Shown: positions 1 through 7,853 of the stretch, one piece after another
Numbering within the stretch: position 1 is the first letter of the stretch
How the letters are laid out: each line of letters opens with the position of its first letter
Notes under the pieces: model-generated
Database searches by the model: none
The model's input: the letters and a program-made list of their open reading frames with translations, nothing else
What the model was told of the DNA's origin: nothing
Position numbers and translations under genes: made by a program
NCBI GenBank assembly: GCA_021731215.1
Contig: JAKFXU010000189.1
Coordinates: forward strand, 1 to 8,938
Source: Rhodoferax sp.
Lineage (GTDB): Bacteria > Pseudomonadota > Gammaproteobacteria > Burkholderiales > Burkholderiaceae_C
Length of the DNA stretch: 8,938 nt
Direction: 5' to 3'

Positions 1-462
1 GCCCTGCGCCGGCACATCGGTCCAGACCCAATGACCCGAGCCCCATAGCGCCAGGCCGATGCCACGGCGGATGCTGCGCCGGCGGCTCTGCAGGTTGACG
101 CCGATGACGGCACTGGCGCCCGCAAAGATGGCATCGGGCGCTATCAGATTGAGCGTGAGGCCGCGCAGCGTGCCGTGGCACACCTGCATGCCCATGGCGG
201 CGCTGCCGGCCAGCAAAAAAGTCAGCAGGTAGCCCAGATTGAGCTGGTAGTTGATCGACGCCACCAGCAGCAGCAACAGCGTGGCGCCCAGCATGAAGCC
301 GGGTCGGGTCGGCAGGATGTAGACGTTGCGCTGCGTCAGCGTGGTGCTGTCGCTGGGCGGCTGGCGCGCCAGGAACCAGCGGCGCAGCCGAGCGCGCAGA
401 TGGGCCAGCGGCTGGCGCAGCGCGCAGGGCAGCGGGCCGGGGAGCGCGTGAGCGGCTTGCAT
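1..462 (-). CDS. DUF58 family protein, N-terminal part (cut by window edge)
   Basis: The gene begins at the ATG at 462 and runs off the left edge in frame after 154 codons, so only the N-terminus is seen. After a basic segment comes QRNVYILPTRPG (about residues 44-55), then two adjacent hydrophobic helices (about 56-70 and 76-93). This arrangement, including the 'RNxYILPTRxG' entry into the first helix, is typical of proteobacterial DUF58 membrane proteins. The conserved cytoplasmic DUF58 core would lie outside the window. The start is 14 nt after the stop of the MoxR ATPase gene, with a GAGG ribosome-binding site in that gap, so the two form an operon. In known systems MoxR ATPases and DUF58 proteins are neighbours and are thought to work as a chaperone-like pair, often with VWA-domain proteins or a transglutaminase-like protein. 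The substrate here is unknown. Family assignment is confident; the biological role is not. Confidence 0.85.
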   Translation of the reverse strand, partial: MQAAHALPGPLPCALRQPLAHLRARLRRWFLARQPPSDSTTLTQRNVYILPTRPGFMLGATLLLLLVASINYQLNLGYLLTFLLAGSAAMGMQVCHGTLRGLTLNLIAPDAIFAGASAVIGVNLQSRRRSIRRGIGLALWGSGHWVWTDVPAQG

Positions 463-476
463 GGGCGCAGCCCTCT

Positions 477-1397
<921 letters not shown>

Positions 1398-1421
1398 GGC
1401 ATGACCTTACCTGAAAAATTT

Positions 1422-1429
1422 GAGAGAGG
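1422..1429 (+). promoter_or_regulatory. Ribosome-binding site that bears on the amidohydrolase start
   Basis: A purine-rich GAGAGAGG lies 8 nt before the in-frame GTG at 1438 and 14 nt before the ATG at 1444. The spacing favours the GTG. The ATG, two codons later, remains possible. The in-frame TTG at 1420 would place the ribosome-binding site inside the gene and is unlikely. Confidence 0.55.
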
Positions 1430-1437
1430 CGCAGACT

Positions 1438-2391
1438 GTGACCATGACCGGATACTTTACCCATCGCGATTGCTGGAAACATGAAATGGGTGCCGGCCAC
1501 CCCGAATGTCCGCAGCGGCTGGACGCCATCGAAGACCGTCTTTTGATCTCCGGCCTGGGCCTGGCGCTGGAGCGGCGCGAGGCGCCGCTGGCGCCCTTGG
1601 TCGATCTCGAATTGGCGCATGGCCGCATGCACGTGGCAGCCTTGCGCGGCTTGAGCGACGGCCTGCGCGATGAAATCGAGGCCGGTGGCCCGACCCACGC
1701 CCAGCTTGACCCGGACACTTCCATCAACATCCACACCTGGGACGCGGCCCTGCGCGCCGCCGGCGCCGCACTGGCCGCCACCGATGCCGTGCTGGCGGGC
1801 GAGATGGAAAACGCTTTTTGCGCGGTGCGCCCGCCGGGGCACCATGCCTGCCGCGACAAGGCCATGGGCTTTTGCTTTTTCAACAACGTGGCGATTGCCG
1901 CCAAGTACGCGCTGGAGCGCCACGGCTTGAAGCGGGTGGCGATTGTGGACTTTGATGTGCACCACGGCAACGGCACCGAAGACATCGTGGCCGGTGACCC
2001 GCGCATCCTGATGGTGAGTTTTTTCCAGCATCCGTTTTACCCGCTGGATTGGCCGCTCTCCAATGCCGGCAATCTGGTCAATCTGCCGGTGCCGGCCTAC
2101 ACCAAGGGCATGGAGGTGCGCGAGCTGATCGAGAGCAGCTGGATGCCGCGGCTGGAGGCGTTCCGGCCCGAGATGATTTTCATCAGCGCCGGCTTTGACG
2201 CGCACCGCGAAGACGACCTGGGCCAGATGGGCCTGGTCGAGCAGGACTACGCCTGGATCACCGATCGCCTGAAAGACCTGGCCCGGCGCCACGCCAAGGG
2301 TCGCATCGTCTCCTGCCTGGAAGGCGGCTACAACTTGAGCGCGCTGGCGCGCAGTGTGGAGGCGCATATCCGGGTACTGGCCGATGTCTGA
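1438..2391 (+). CDS. Histone-deacetylase-family zinc amidohydrolase
   Basis: The 317-residue protein (counted from the GTG at 1438; 315 from the ATG at 1444) covers the whole arginase/deacetylase fold of bacterial HDAC-like enzymes. These hydrolyse an acetyl-amide bond on acetyl-lysine, acetylpolyamine or related compounds, using one zinc ion. The N-terminal HEMGAGHPECPQRL matches the usual entry of the family. Active-site motifs are all present: RPPGHH (131-136, the paired histidines), GFCFFNN, VDFDVHHGNGTE (zinc ligands D173 and H175), SAGFDAH (zinc ligand D254) and EGGYNL (catalytic-type Y298). It therefore should be active. The substrate is not deducible; class II-like HDAC proteins, AcuC and acetylpolyamine amidohydrolases share these motifs. 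Its stop overlaps the start of the downstream channel gene by 8 nt, indicating one transcript. No signal peptide is seen, so it is cytoplasmic. Confidence 0.93.
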   Translation: MTMTGYFTHRDCWKHEMGAGHPECPQRLDAIEDRLLISGLGLALERREAPLAPLVDLELAHGRMHVAALRGLSDGLRDEIEAGGPTHAQLDPDTSINIHTWDAALRAAGAALAATDAVLAGEMENAFCAVRPPGHHACRDKAMGFCFFNNVAIAAKYALERHGLKRVAIVDFDVHHGNGTEDIVAGDPRILMVSFFQHPFYPLDWPLSNAGNLVNLPVPAYTKGMEVRELIESSWMPRLEAFRPEMIFISAGFDAHREDDLGQMGLVEQDYAWITDRLKDLARRHAKGRIVSCLEGGYNLSALARSVEAHIRVLADV

Positions 2392-3649
2392 GGCCCGCAT
2401 CGCCGACCTCGACGCCTGGGTTGCGGCGCTGAGCAAACCGAGCGTCTTGACGGAGCTGGCGGCGCTGCTGCTGTCGGGCCTGGCGGCCTGGGCCGTTGCC
2501 TTTCTGGTGCGCCGGGCCGTGGGTTCGCACGACCAGCGCTCCATCCTGTTTGGCAAACGGATTCTGGACGGGGTGCTGTTTCCTTTGCTGCTGCTGTGCC
2601 TGGCCTATCTGGCCCGGGCGGTGCTGGCGGGCTGGCTGGCGCTGGCCGTTTTCAAAATTGCGATTCCGGTCCTGATCTCCCTGCTGGTCATCCGTCTGGG
2701 GGTCAAGGTGCTGCAGGCGGCGTTCAAGGATACGCCGCTGGTGCGCCTGCTGGAGCGAACCATTTCCTGGGTGGCGTGGCTGGCGATGGCGATGTGGGTC
2801 AGCGGGCTGTTGCCGCTGATACTGGAGGAGCTCGATCAGATCAGCTGGAAGGTGGGCGGCAGCACGCTGTCGCTGCGCACCATGCTGGAGGGCGCCCTGA
2901 CGGCGGGTGCCGTGCTGATCTTCACGCTGTGGATTTCAGCGGCGATCGAGGCCCGCCTGCTGCGCGCCGCCACCGGGGGCGAGCTGTCCTTGCGCAAGGC
3001 GGTCAGCAACGCGACGCGCGCCCTGCTGGTGTTTATCGGTTTGCTGGTGGCGCTGTCGGCGGTGGGCATCAATTTGTCCGCCCTGTCGGTGCTGGGTGGC
3101 GCCATCGGCGTCGGGGTCGGTTTTGGCCTGCAGAAGCTGGCGGCCAACTACGTCAGCGGTTTTGTCATTCTGGCCGAACGCAGCATGCGCATCGGCGACA
3201 ACGTGCGGGTGGACAACTTCGAGGGGCGCATCACGGAAATCAACGCGCGCTACACCGTCATTCGCTCGTTGACCGGGCGCGAGTCCATCGTGCCCAATGA
3301 GATGCTGATCACCAACCGCGTCGAAAACCAGTCGCTGGCCGATACCCGGGTCTGGCAGTCGACCGTGGTCTCGGTCGCGTACGACAGCGATGTGGAACTG
3401 GTGATGCGCTTGTTGCAACAGGCCACCCTGAACCATGAGCGTGTGTTGCGCGAGCCCGCGCCCTCGGTCGCGCTGTCAACATTTGGCGCCGACGGGCTGG
3501 AGTTCACCGTGGGCTACTGGATTGCCGACCCCGAGAACGGCAGCCTGAATCTGAAATCGCTGATTAACCTGGATATCCTCGGCGCGCTGCGTGCCAATCA
3601 GATCGTGATTCCGTATCCGCAGCGGGTGGTGCATACCCGGGTGGGCTGA
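2384..3649 (+). CDS. MscS-family mechanosensitive ion channel
   Basis: This 421-residue inner-membrane protein is longer than E. coli MscS (286 residues) because of extra N-terminal helices. Hydrophobic segments lie near 22-42, 62-82, 85-107, 127-147, 168-189, 211-227 and 232-263. The last is the pore-lining TM3, with the Gly/Ala-rich pattern SVLGGAIGVGVGFGLQKLA followed by NYVSGFVILAERSMRIGD. After it comes the MscS beta domain (RVDNFEGRITEINARYTVIR, then the conserved VPNEMLI) and a C-terminal alpha/beta cage domain. Such channels open under membrane tension to release solutes on osmotic downshock. The ATG at 2384 overlaps the end of the amidohydrolase gene (ATGTCTGA) and lacks a clear ribosome-binding site of its own, which fits coupled translation. 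An upstream GTG at 2354 in the same frame would add ten residues but lies deep inside the preceding gene. Closer subfamily is not assigned. Confidence 0.93.
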   Translation: MSEARIADLDAWVAALSKPSVLTELAALLLSGLAAWAVAFLVRRAVGSHDQRSILFGKRILDGVLFPLLLLCLAYLARAVLAGWLALAVFKIAIPVLISLLVIRLGVKVLQAAFKDTPLVRLLERTISWVAWLAMAMWVSGLLPLILEELDQISWKVGGSTLSLRTMLEGALTAGAVLIFTLWISAAIEARLLRAATGGELSLRKAVSNATRALLVFIGLLVALSAVGINLSALSVLGGAIGVGVGFGLQKLAANYVSGFVILAERSMRIGDNVRVDNFEGRITEINARYTVIRSLTGRESIVPNEMLITNRVENQSLADTRVWQSTVVSVAYDSDVELVMRLLQQATLNHERVLREPAPSVALSTFGADGLEFTVGYWIADPENGSLNLKSLINLDILGALRANQIVIPYPQRVVHTRVG

Positions 3650-3683
3650 GGCGGTTGGTGCGTGAAAGCGCATGACATTGCCC

Positions 3684-5399
3684 TTACATCCCCGCTGGGG
3701 CGGTGCGCTGGTAAATCTGCAGGTTATCTTGGCGATCGGCCGGGTGACGCATGACGCTGTGCAAGGTCCATTGCTTGGGATCAACGCTGGCCGACGGCGT
3801 TTTCACGGCGTTCTTGTCCACAATCAACCAGGGGCAACTGCTGGCGGCGTTCATCGGCCGCATGGTTAAATTACCATGAAATTTAAACGCGGCGATCTGG
3901 CTGCTATTCAGACCAAACGCTTCGACACAAGGCGGTTGCTGCTGAAATATGATCAGGGTGCGACGTACCAAAGGAGCATAGCTGCGGGCGAAGTCAAGCA
4001 GCGGCAGCCACAGGGTCATCAGCAGCAGCCAGCTCAGGGCCGCCCCGCTGGCCGGCAGCACCAGACTTTTCCAGATCGCGGCGCGATGCCGACCGACACG
4101 CCATTTCACCAGCCAGGCCCACGCCAAGGTTGCCGCAATTGCTATCAGAAAAGGAGTCAAGGAGAAGCTCGGTTCAAACCCGGGCATCAGTCGGGCGACG
4201 TTGGCGGCGGGTTGTTTTGGCACGCCGGTTTGCATGGCGATCCAGATCACCCAGATGATAAAAGCGCAGCCTGAGAAAAATAGGAGCGTGAACCAGTCAA
4301 TCAGTGCGGCAACGTTTCGCCCCAGCGTGGGCAGGGCAAAGGCCGCCAGTGCCGCCAGAGCCGGCAGGGCTAGCAACAAGGAGCGGTCGGCCGATGCAGT
4401 GGTCAGTGTGGCGCCCAGGGCAACGCTGGCGAACCACAATGGCAATGCCAGATGCCGACTCGGGGCGCTGCCACGAATCAGTTGGTGGCGCCAGCGCCAC
4501 AAGGTCCAAAGCACCAGCGGCCAGGCCGGCCAAGTGAACCACAGCAGCAAACGCCCCAGGCGGCGCCACTCTTGCCAACTGGCCCCGGGCAGATCGATGC
4601 GCCAGCGCCACAAATCCAGTAAGGCAGCCAGCAGGGCTACCAGCATGGTTAGCAGGGCAATGCCCGCTGCCCACCAGACCTGGTGTCGGCGGGCGATCGG
4701 CCCGGCGGAACGATCCAGCAGATGAATCACGGCGCTGCCAAGGCCGAACAGGACGGCAATCGCCGGGGCGCCGGACAAGGCAAGTCCGGTTAGCCCCAGC
4801 ACTGCGCCGATGGCCGGTATTAACGTGCGCTGGGGCAGGGCGGCGAGCGCATAAAAAGCCAGGGCTGTAAAACCGAGCTGGGCCAGTGCCGGCGTGGTCT
4901 CGTGCGACATCTGGGCCAGACCCAGACAGGCAATAAAAGCCAGCAAGCCGCCATCTGCGATGGCGCGTGCATAGTCAGTCGGCAACGCCTCGCCGCCGAA
5001 GGCAAACGCCACCGGTTGCGCCTCGGGGTTGCGTGCCAGGTAGTAGGTGGCGTACCAGGTGCCAAACAGGGCCAGCGTCAACAGCAAGGCAAAAGGGATG
5101 CGCGCGGCGAAGTCGCTCGCGACCCAGGCCGGCGCCAGTTGCATGGCCCAGGCGCCAAGCCAATAGGGCAGCAGCGCATCGACCTCGGGAGCGCGACCCA
5201 TTAGTTGCGGGGCGAGCCACGCCGTGGCACCGCGGGCCAGCTCGGCCATGTAGCCAAAGGCCGTGATGTCGGCACTTTTCCAGGGCTCGCGGCCTAGAAA
5301 GCCCGGTAACACGTAGGCGATGCAAAGCAACACTAGCGCGGCGCGCGGCAAGCGCTGCGCCGCGCCTTGGGCAACGATGGCGGGGGTTGGTTGATTCAC
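3684..5399 (-). CDS. Polytopic membrane protein, ArnT/GT39-like glycosyltransferase candidate
   Basis: This is a 571-residue protein with roughly a dozen hydrophobic segments (first at about 19-36, then between 75 and 470) and a non-membrane C-terminal tail of about 90 residues (480-571). The layout matches GT-C fold enzymes such as ArnT/PMT, which transfer a sugar from a polyprenyl-phosphate carrier on the outer face of the inner membrane. The first large loop carries LGREPWKSADITAFGYM (35-51) and EVDALLPYWLGAW (72-84), acidic residues where GT-C enzymes keep catalytic ones. A later DRSLLLALPALAALAAF (338-354) resembles the family's conserved 'R..LLP..P' helix. Two cysteines in the tail (C491, C522) could form a disulfide outside the cytoplasm. 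It starts with GTG at 5399, without a good ribosome-binding site; the next methionine would cut into the first loop. It follows rpmE2 but is separated by a terminator, so it probably has its own promoter. Membrane nature is certain; enzyme activity is inferred. Confidence 0.75.
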   Translation of the reverse strand: MNQPTPAIVAQGAAQRLPRAALVLLCIAYVLPGFLGREPWKSADITAFGYMAELARGATAWLAPQLMGRAPEVDALLPYWLGAWAMQLAPAWVASDFAARIPFALLLTLALFGTWYATYYLARNPEAQPVAFAFGGEALPTDYARAIADGGLLAFIACLGLAQMSHETTPALAQLGFTALAFYALAALPQRTLIPAIGAVLGLTGLALSGAPAIAVLFGLGSAVIHLLDRSAGPIARRHQVWWAAGIALLTMLVALLAALLDLWRWRIDLPGASWQEWRRLGRLLLWFTWPAWPLVLWTLWRWRHQLIRGSAPSRHLALPLWFASVALGATLTTASADRSLLLALPALAALAAFALPTLGRNVAALIDWFTLLFFSGCAFIIWVIWIAMQTGVPKQPAANVARLMPGFEPSFSLTPFLIAIAATLAWAWLVKWRVGRHRAAIWKSLVLPASGAALSWLLLMTLWLPLLDFARSYAPLVRRTLIIFQQQPPCVEAFGLNSSQIAAFKFHGNLTMRPMNAASSCPWLIVDKNAVKTPSASVDPKQWTLHSVMRHPADRQDNLQIYQRTAPAGM

Positions 5400-5458
5400 A
5401 CTTTGAGGCTAGAGAAAAATAGCGATGGGGTTGCGCGCTGCAATACCAAATTGGCATG

Positions 5459-5491
5459 AAAAAAAGGCAGCGCGGTAACCCGGGCTGCCCT
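5459..5491 (-). terminator. Intrinsic terminator after rpmE2
   Basis: Read on the minus strand, GGCAGC (5489-5484) pairs with GCTGCC (5471-5466). An inner 3-bp extension (5480-5482 with 5473-5475) follows one mismatch and closes a TAAC-type loop. The stem is followed at once by seven T residues (5465-5459). It sits about 20 nt beyond the rpmE2 stop and would end the trxA-rho-rpmE2 transcripts. On the plus strand only three T residues follow, so it is directional. Confidence 0.85.
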
Positions 5492-5512
5492 TTGCAAGAA
5501 GCATTTGCTTGA

Positions 5513-5770
5513 TTATTTGGCTGCGGTCTTGCCGAAACGGTTGCGGAAACGCTCGACGCGCCCGCCCATGTTGTCCACCGATTTTTGTGTACCGGTGTAG
5601 AAAGGATGCGATTCGCTGGAGGTGTCCAGTTTGTACATCGGCAGCTCGCGGCCGTCTTCCATCTTGGTCATCTCCTTGGTGTTGGCGCAAGAGCGGGTCA
5701 CAAATTTGAAGCCATTGGACAGGTCCACGAAACAAATTTCGCGGTAATTGGGGTGAATGCCTTCTTTCAT
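5513..5770 (-). CDS. rpmE2: 50S ribosomal protein L31, type B (zinc-independent)
   Basis: This 85-residue protein starts MKEGIHPNYREICFVDLSNG and contains SHPFYTGTQ and the basic C-terminal segment VERFRNRFGK, the signature of type B L31. L31 sits on the large subunit and bridges it to the small subunit. Type A L31 binds zinc with CxxC pairs; here only two isolated cysteines (C13, C28) remain, so this is the C-minus form used when zinc is scarce or as the only L31. The start is well supported by GGAG (minus strand, 5779-5776) six nt before the ATG. It lies 100 nt downstream of rho, with a likely promoter of its own in between and a strong terminator after it. In several bacteria type B L31 genes are under Zur control, but I see no clear Zur-like palindrome here. 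Confidence 0.97.
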   Translation of the reverse strand: MKEGIHPNYREICFVDLSNGFKFVTRSCANTKEMTKMEDGRELPMYKLDTSSESHPFYTGTQKSVDNMGGRVERFRNRFGKTAAK

Positions 5771-5856
5771 ATCTTCTCCATCAGTTGCGCTAGCCGCGCC
5801 AGGCCCTTGGGCAAACGATTGCGCAATTCAAAGCCCGGTGTACTTGTCGCGTAAAA
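5771..5856 (-). promoter_or_regulatory. Possible structured rpmE2 leader
   Basis: The predicted leader contains GCGCAA/TTGCGC arms (5785-5790 with 5821-5826). The upstream arm belongs to the self-complementary TTGCGCAA (5819-5826), and a small GCCC/GGGC stem-loop lies between the arms. The upstream arm can therefore fold on itself or pair with the downstream arm next to the ribosome-binding site. That is compatible with autogenous control by L31 but not proof of it. No known leader family is recognised. Confidence 0.25.
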
Positions 5857-5862
5857 CTTGAG

Positions 5863-5896
5863 ATTATAGCTCAGCCACCCCGTCGCATCATGTCAA
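5863..5896 (-). promoter_or_regulatory. Candidate rpmE2 promoter at the 3' end of rho
   Basis: On the minus strand a perfect TATAAT (5868-5863) lies just after the rho stop codon. A perfect TTGACA (5896-5891) lies inside the last rho codons, but the spacer is 22 nt, longer than the usual 16-18. At the ideal spacing the hexamer is poor (ATGATG). Either the long-spacer pair or the -10 alone with an activator could drive rpmE2. Transcription would begin near 5856, giving a leader of about 85 nt. Confidence 0.4.
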
Positions 5897-7133
5897 AGAA
5901 CTCGCTGTTGCTCTTGGTCGCGCGCATTTGCTTGAGCACCATTTCCATCGACTCGACTTCGTCCATGTTGTAGAGAAACTGGCGCAGGATGCGGGTTTTT
6001 TGCAGGATATCGGGAGCCAGCAACAACTCTTCGCGGCGCGTGCCGCTGCGGTTGAGCTGGATCGACGGGAACACGCGCTTCTCGTAGAGGCGGCGGTCCA
6101 GGTGAATTTCGGAGTTGCCGGTGCCCTTGAATTCTTCAAAGATCACCTCGTCCATGCGGCTGCCGGTGTCGACCAGCGCGGTGGCGATGATGGTCAGTGA
6201 GCCGCCCTCTTCTACATTGCGCGCCGCGCCCAGGAAGCGCTTGGGGCGTTGCAAGGCATTGGAGTCGACGCCGCCGGTCAACACCTTGCCGGAGGAGGGC
6301 ACCACATTGTTGTAGGCGCGCGCCAGACGGGTGATCGAGTCCAGCAGAATCACCACGTCTTTTTTCAACTCGACCAGGCGCTTGGCGCGCTCGATCACCA
6401 TCTCGGCCACGTGCACGTGGCGGGCGGCCGGTTCATCGAAGGTGGAGGCAATCACCTCGCCCTTGACGGTGCGCTGCATTTCCGTGACCTCTTCCGGGCG
6501 CTCGTCAATCAGGAGCACCATCAGGTAGCTGTCGGGGTAGTTGGCAGAAATGGCGTGCGCAATGTGCTGCATCATCACGGTTTTGCCGCTTTTGGGCTGC
6601 GCCACGATCAGGGCGCGCTGGCCTTTGCCAATCGGCGCGATGATGTCGATGACGCGCCCGGTGATGTTTTCTTCGCCCTTGATGTCTTGCTCCAGCTTCA
6701 TCTGGACCTTGGGGAACAGCGGCGTCAGATTCTCGAACATCACCTTGTGTTTGTTCTCTTCCGGGCCGCCGCCGTTGACCTTATCGAGCTTGTTCAGCGC
6801 AAAGTAACGCTCGCCATCCTTGGGTGTTCGCACTTCGCCTTCAATCATGTCGCCGGTGTGCAGGTTGAAACGGCGTACCTGGCTGGGGCTGATGTAGATG
6901 TCGTCTGTAGAAGCGGTGTAGCTGGTGTCGGGGCTGCGCAAGAAGCCAAAACCATCGGGCAAAATTTCCAGCACGCCATCGGCAATGATTTGCTCGCCGG
7001 TGCGGGCGCGCTTCTTGATGATCGCGAACATCAGCTCCTGCTTGCGCATGCGGCCGGTGTTTTCAATTTCAAGCTCTTCGGCTTGCTTGAGTACTTCCGA
7101 CACGTGCAGTGCCTTGAGTTCGTTTAAGTGCAT
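5871..7133 (-). CDS. rho: Transcription termination factor Rho
   Basis: This 420-residue protein is one residue longer than E. coli Rho and colinear with it. Rho is a cytoplasmic hexameric RNA-dependent ATPase that loads on C-rich RNA and stops RNA polymerase. Visible parts, in order: the N-terminal helical domain (1-47); the RNA-binding cold-shock-like domain with DGFGFLR (60-66); Walker A AQPKSGKT (178-185); the catalytic glutamate in LIDERPEEV (E211); Walker B VVILLDS (260-266); the Q-loop [11 protein letters not shown] (280-290); the R-loop GTGNSE (337-342); and the arginine finger R366. No insertion domain is present, unlike in some high-GC Gram-positive Rho proteins. The ATG at 7133 has only a weak ribosome-binding site (AGGG). 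It follows trxA on the same strand, the order also known from E. coli. The leader upstream holds a C-rich stretch suggestive of autoregulation. Confidence 0.99.
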   Translation of the reverse strand: MHLNELKALHVSEVLKQAEELEIENTGRMRKQELMFAIIKKRARTGEQIIADGVLEILPDGFGFLRSPDTSYTASTDDIYISPSQVRRFNLHTGDMIEGEVRTPKDGERYFALNKLDKVNGGGPEENKHKVMFENLTPLFPKVQMKLEQDIKGEENITGRVIDIIAPIGKGQRALIVAQPKSGKTVMMQHIAHAISANYPDSYLMVLLIDERPEEVTEMQRTVKGEVIASTFDEPAARHVHVAEMVIERAKRLVELKKDVVILLDSITRLARAYNNVVPSSGKVLTGGVDSNALQRPKRFLGAARNVEEGGSLTIIATALVDTGSRMDEVIFEEFKGTGNSEIHLDRRLYEKRVFPSIQLNRSGTRREELLLAPDILQKTRILRQFLYNMDEVESMEMVLKQMRATKSNSEFFDMMRRGG

Positions 7134-7148
7134 GGAATGGCCCTGGTC

Positions 7149-7198
7149 GGGGAGTTGAACGAAATACGGGGGAGGTTTGGGGTGAAGCGGGACGGTAG
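7149..7198 (-). promoter_or_regulatory. C-rich, G-poor rut-like stretch in the rho leader
   Basis: In this 50-nt stretch the minus-strand (rho sense) RNA has 26 C against 4 G by my count, with repeated C runs such as CACCCC and CCTCCCCC. It ends about 15 nt before the rho start codon. High C over G in unstructured RNA is what Rho binds. E. coli rho is known to be limited by Rho-dependent attenuation in its leader, so this is a plausible autoregulatory site. It is not experimentally shown. Confidence 0.45.
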
Positions 7199-7265
7199 TC
7201 CTAACTTCAAGGTATTAAACCTGGAACTCGAACCGACTCGGGGTGGAAATCGGTGAACTAGCGCG

Positions 7266-7271
7266 ATTATG
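7266..7271 (-). promoter_or_regulatory. Possible -10 element of a rho promoter
   Basis: The minus strand reads CATAAT here (one mismatch to TATAAT), 133 nt before the rho start. No good -35 hexamer lies at the right distance; only a T-run (7282-7277) is seen upstream. If used, it gives a leader of about 125 nt containing two weak stem-loops (7232-7236 with 7250-7254; 7210-7213 with 7219-7222) and the rut-like stretch. Confidence 0.3.
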
Positions 7272-7294
7272 ACAGGAAAAAATGACGGCGAAAT

Positions 7295-7373
7295 GGGGCG
7301 CCACGGCACACCGGGCACGAGCCGCCCCTCCCGAAGGGAGACCGGGCGTCCAGGTGGCCGGGTCAAGCCCGGC
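7295..7373. repeat. Cluster of three stem-loops between trxA and rho
   Basis: Three consecutive dyads are seen: GGGGCG/CGCCCC (7295-7300 with 7323-7328), CTCCC/GGGAG (7328-7332 with 7336-7340, loop GAA) and GCCGGG/CCCGGC (7357-7362 with 7368-7373, loop TCAAG). On the minus strand no T-run directly follows any of them; the nearest is 12 nt beyond the last. This makes a classical terminator unlikely. They may protect or process the trxA 3' end or be a degenerate intergenic repeat. Confidence 0.45.
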
Positions 7374-7406
7374 GCGGGGCATTGGCTGCGTCTGTGAAAA
7401 CGGCGT

Positions 7407-7739
7407 TCAGGCCAGTTGCTGGTCAATAAAGGCCGTCATCTGCGCCTTGCTCATGGCGCCGACCTTGGTGGCCGCCAACTGGCCTCCCTTGAACAGCATC
7501 AGGGTGGGGATGCCGCGAATGCCAAATTTGGCCGGGATGTCGCGATTTTCGTCCACGTTCATCTTGGCAACTTGCAGTTTGCCGGCGTAAGCCGTGGACA
7601 CTTCGTCCAGGATTGGCGCGATCATCTTGCACGGGCCGCACCACTCGGCCCAGTAGTCCACCAGAACCGGTTGGGTCGATTGCAGAACATCGATGTCGAA
7701 AGACGCGTCGGACACATGTTTGATAAGTTCGCTGGCCAT
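7407..7739 (-). CDS. trxA: Thioredoxin 1
   Basis: This 110-residue cytoplasmic disulfide reductase is full length for the family. The active site WCGPC is at 33-37, in the classic context [18 protein letters not shown]. The cis-proline is P78 in [10 protein letters not shown], and the C-terminal helix ends the protein. It is kept reduced by thioredoxin reductase and supplies electrons to ribonucleotide reductase and other enzymes. The ATG at 7739 has a good ribosome-binding site (GAGGA, 8 nt away). An upstream in-frame start at 7841 would add an unconserved tail running across the promoter region and is rejected. rho follows 273 nt downstream on the same strand. The gene is divergent from the helicase-nuclease fusion, and its start codon lies in one arm of an inverted repeat shared with the start of that gene. 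Confidence 0.98.
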   Translation of the reverse strand: MASELIKHVSDASFDIDVLQSTQPVLVDYWAEWCGPCKMIAPILDEVSTAYAGKLQVAKMNVDENRDIPAKFGIRGIPTLMLFKGGQLAATKVGAMSKAQMTAFIDQQLA

Positions 7740-7853
7740 GGTGTTTTCCTCAATGGGTGGTCGGTACAGGTAAAGTGGGGAAATTGTGACAGAAACCAAG
7801 CCCGCCCACCGCTCGCCTGTACCCCGTGACTGAAATGGCAAGAAAACACCATG
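7737..7853. repeat. Nested inverted repeat across the divergent trxA / fusion-gene region
   Basis: The outer arms are 12 nt and perfectly complementary: CATGGTGTTTTC (7737-7748) and GAAAACACCATG (7842-7853). The inner arms are 8 nt and perfect: GGTACAGG (7763-7770) and CCTGTACC (7816-7823). The centres (7795 and 7793) nearly coincide. Arm-to-arm distance is 14 nt on the left and 18 nt on the right. The left outer arm includes the trxA start codon. The right one contains an ATG (7851) out of frame with the fusion gene. Confidence 0.75.

Noticed and set aside
3690..3700. CCCC-GCT-GGGG dyad at the end of the convergent genes as a terminator
   Set aside because: The stem is only 4 bp with a 3-nt loop, lies inside the membrane protein gene, and has no T-run.
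6249..7127. 292-codon plus-strand frame opposite rho
   Set aside because: It is the antisense shadow of a fully conserved rho gene, with the His/Val/Gly-rich sequence expected of such frames and no domain.
7226..7245. T-loop-like GGTTCGAGTTCC on the minus strand as a tRNA remnant
   Set aside because: The flanking stems do not pair as a T-arm, and no acceptor, D or anticodon arm is found nearby.
7124..7426. 100-codon minus-strand frame filling the whole trxA-rho gap
   Set aside because: It begins with TTG inside trxA, has no ribosome-binding site, overlaps the rho start, and its Pro/Arg/Ser-rich sequence follows the base composition of the leader. It reads as a chance open frame.
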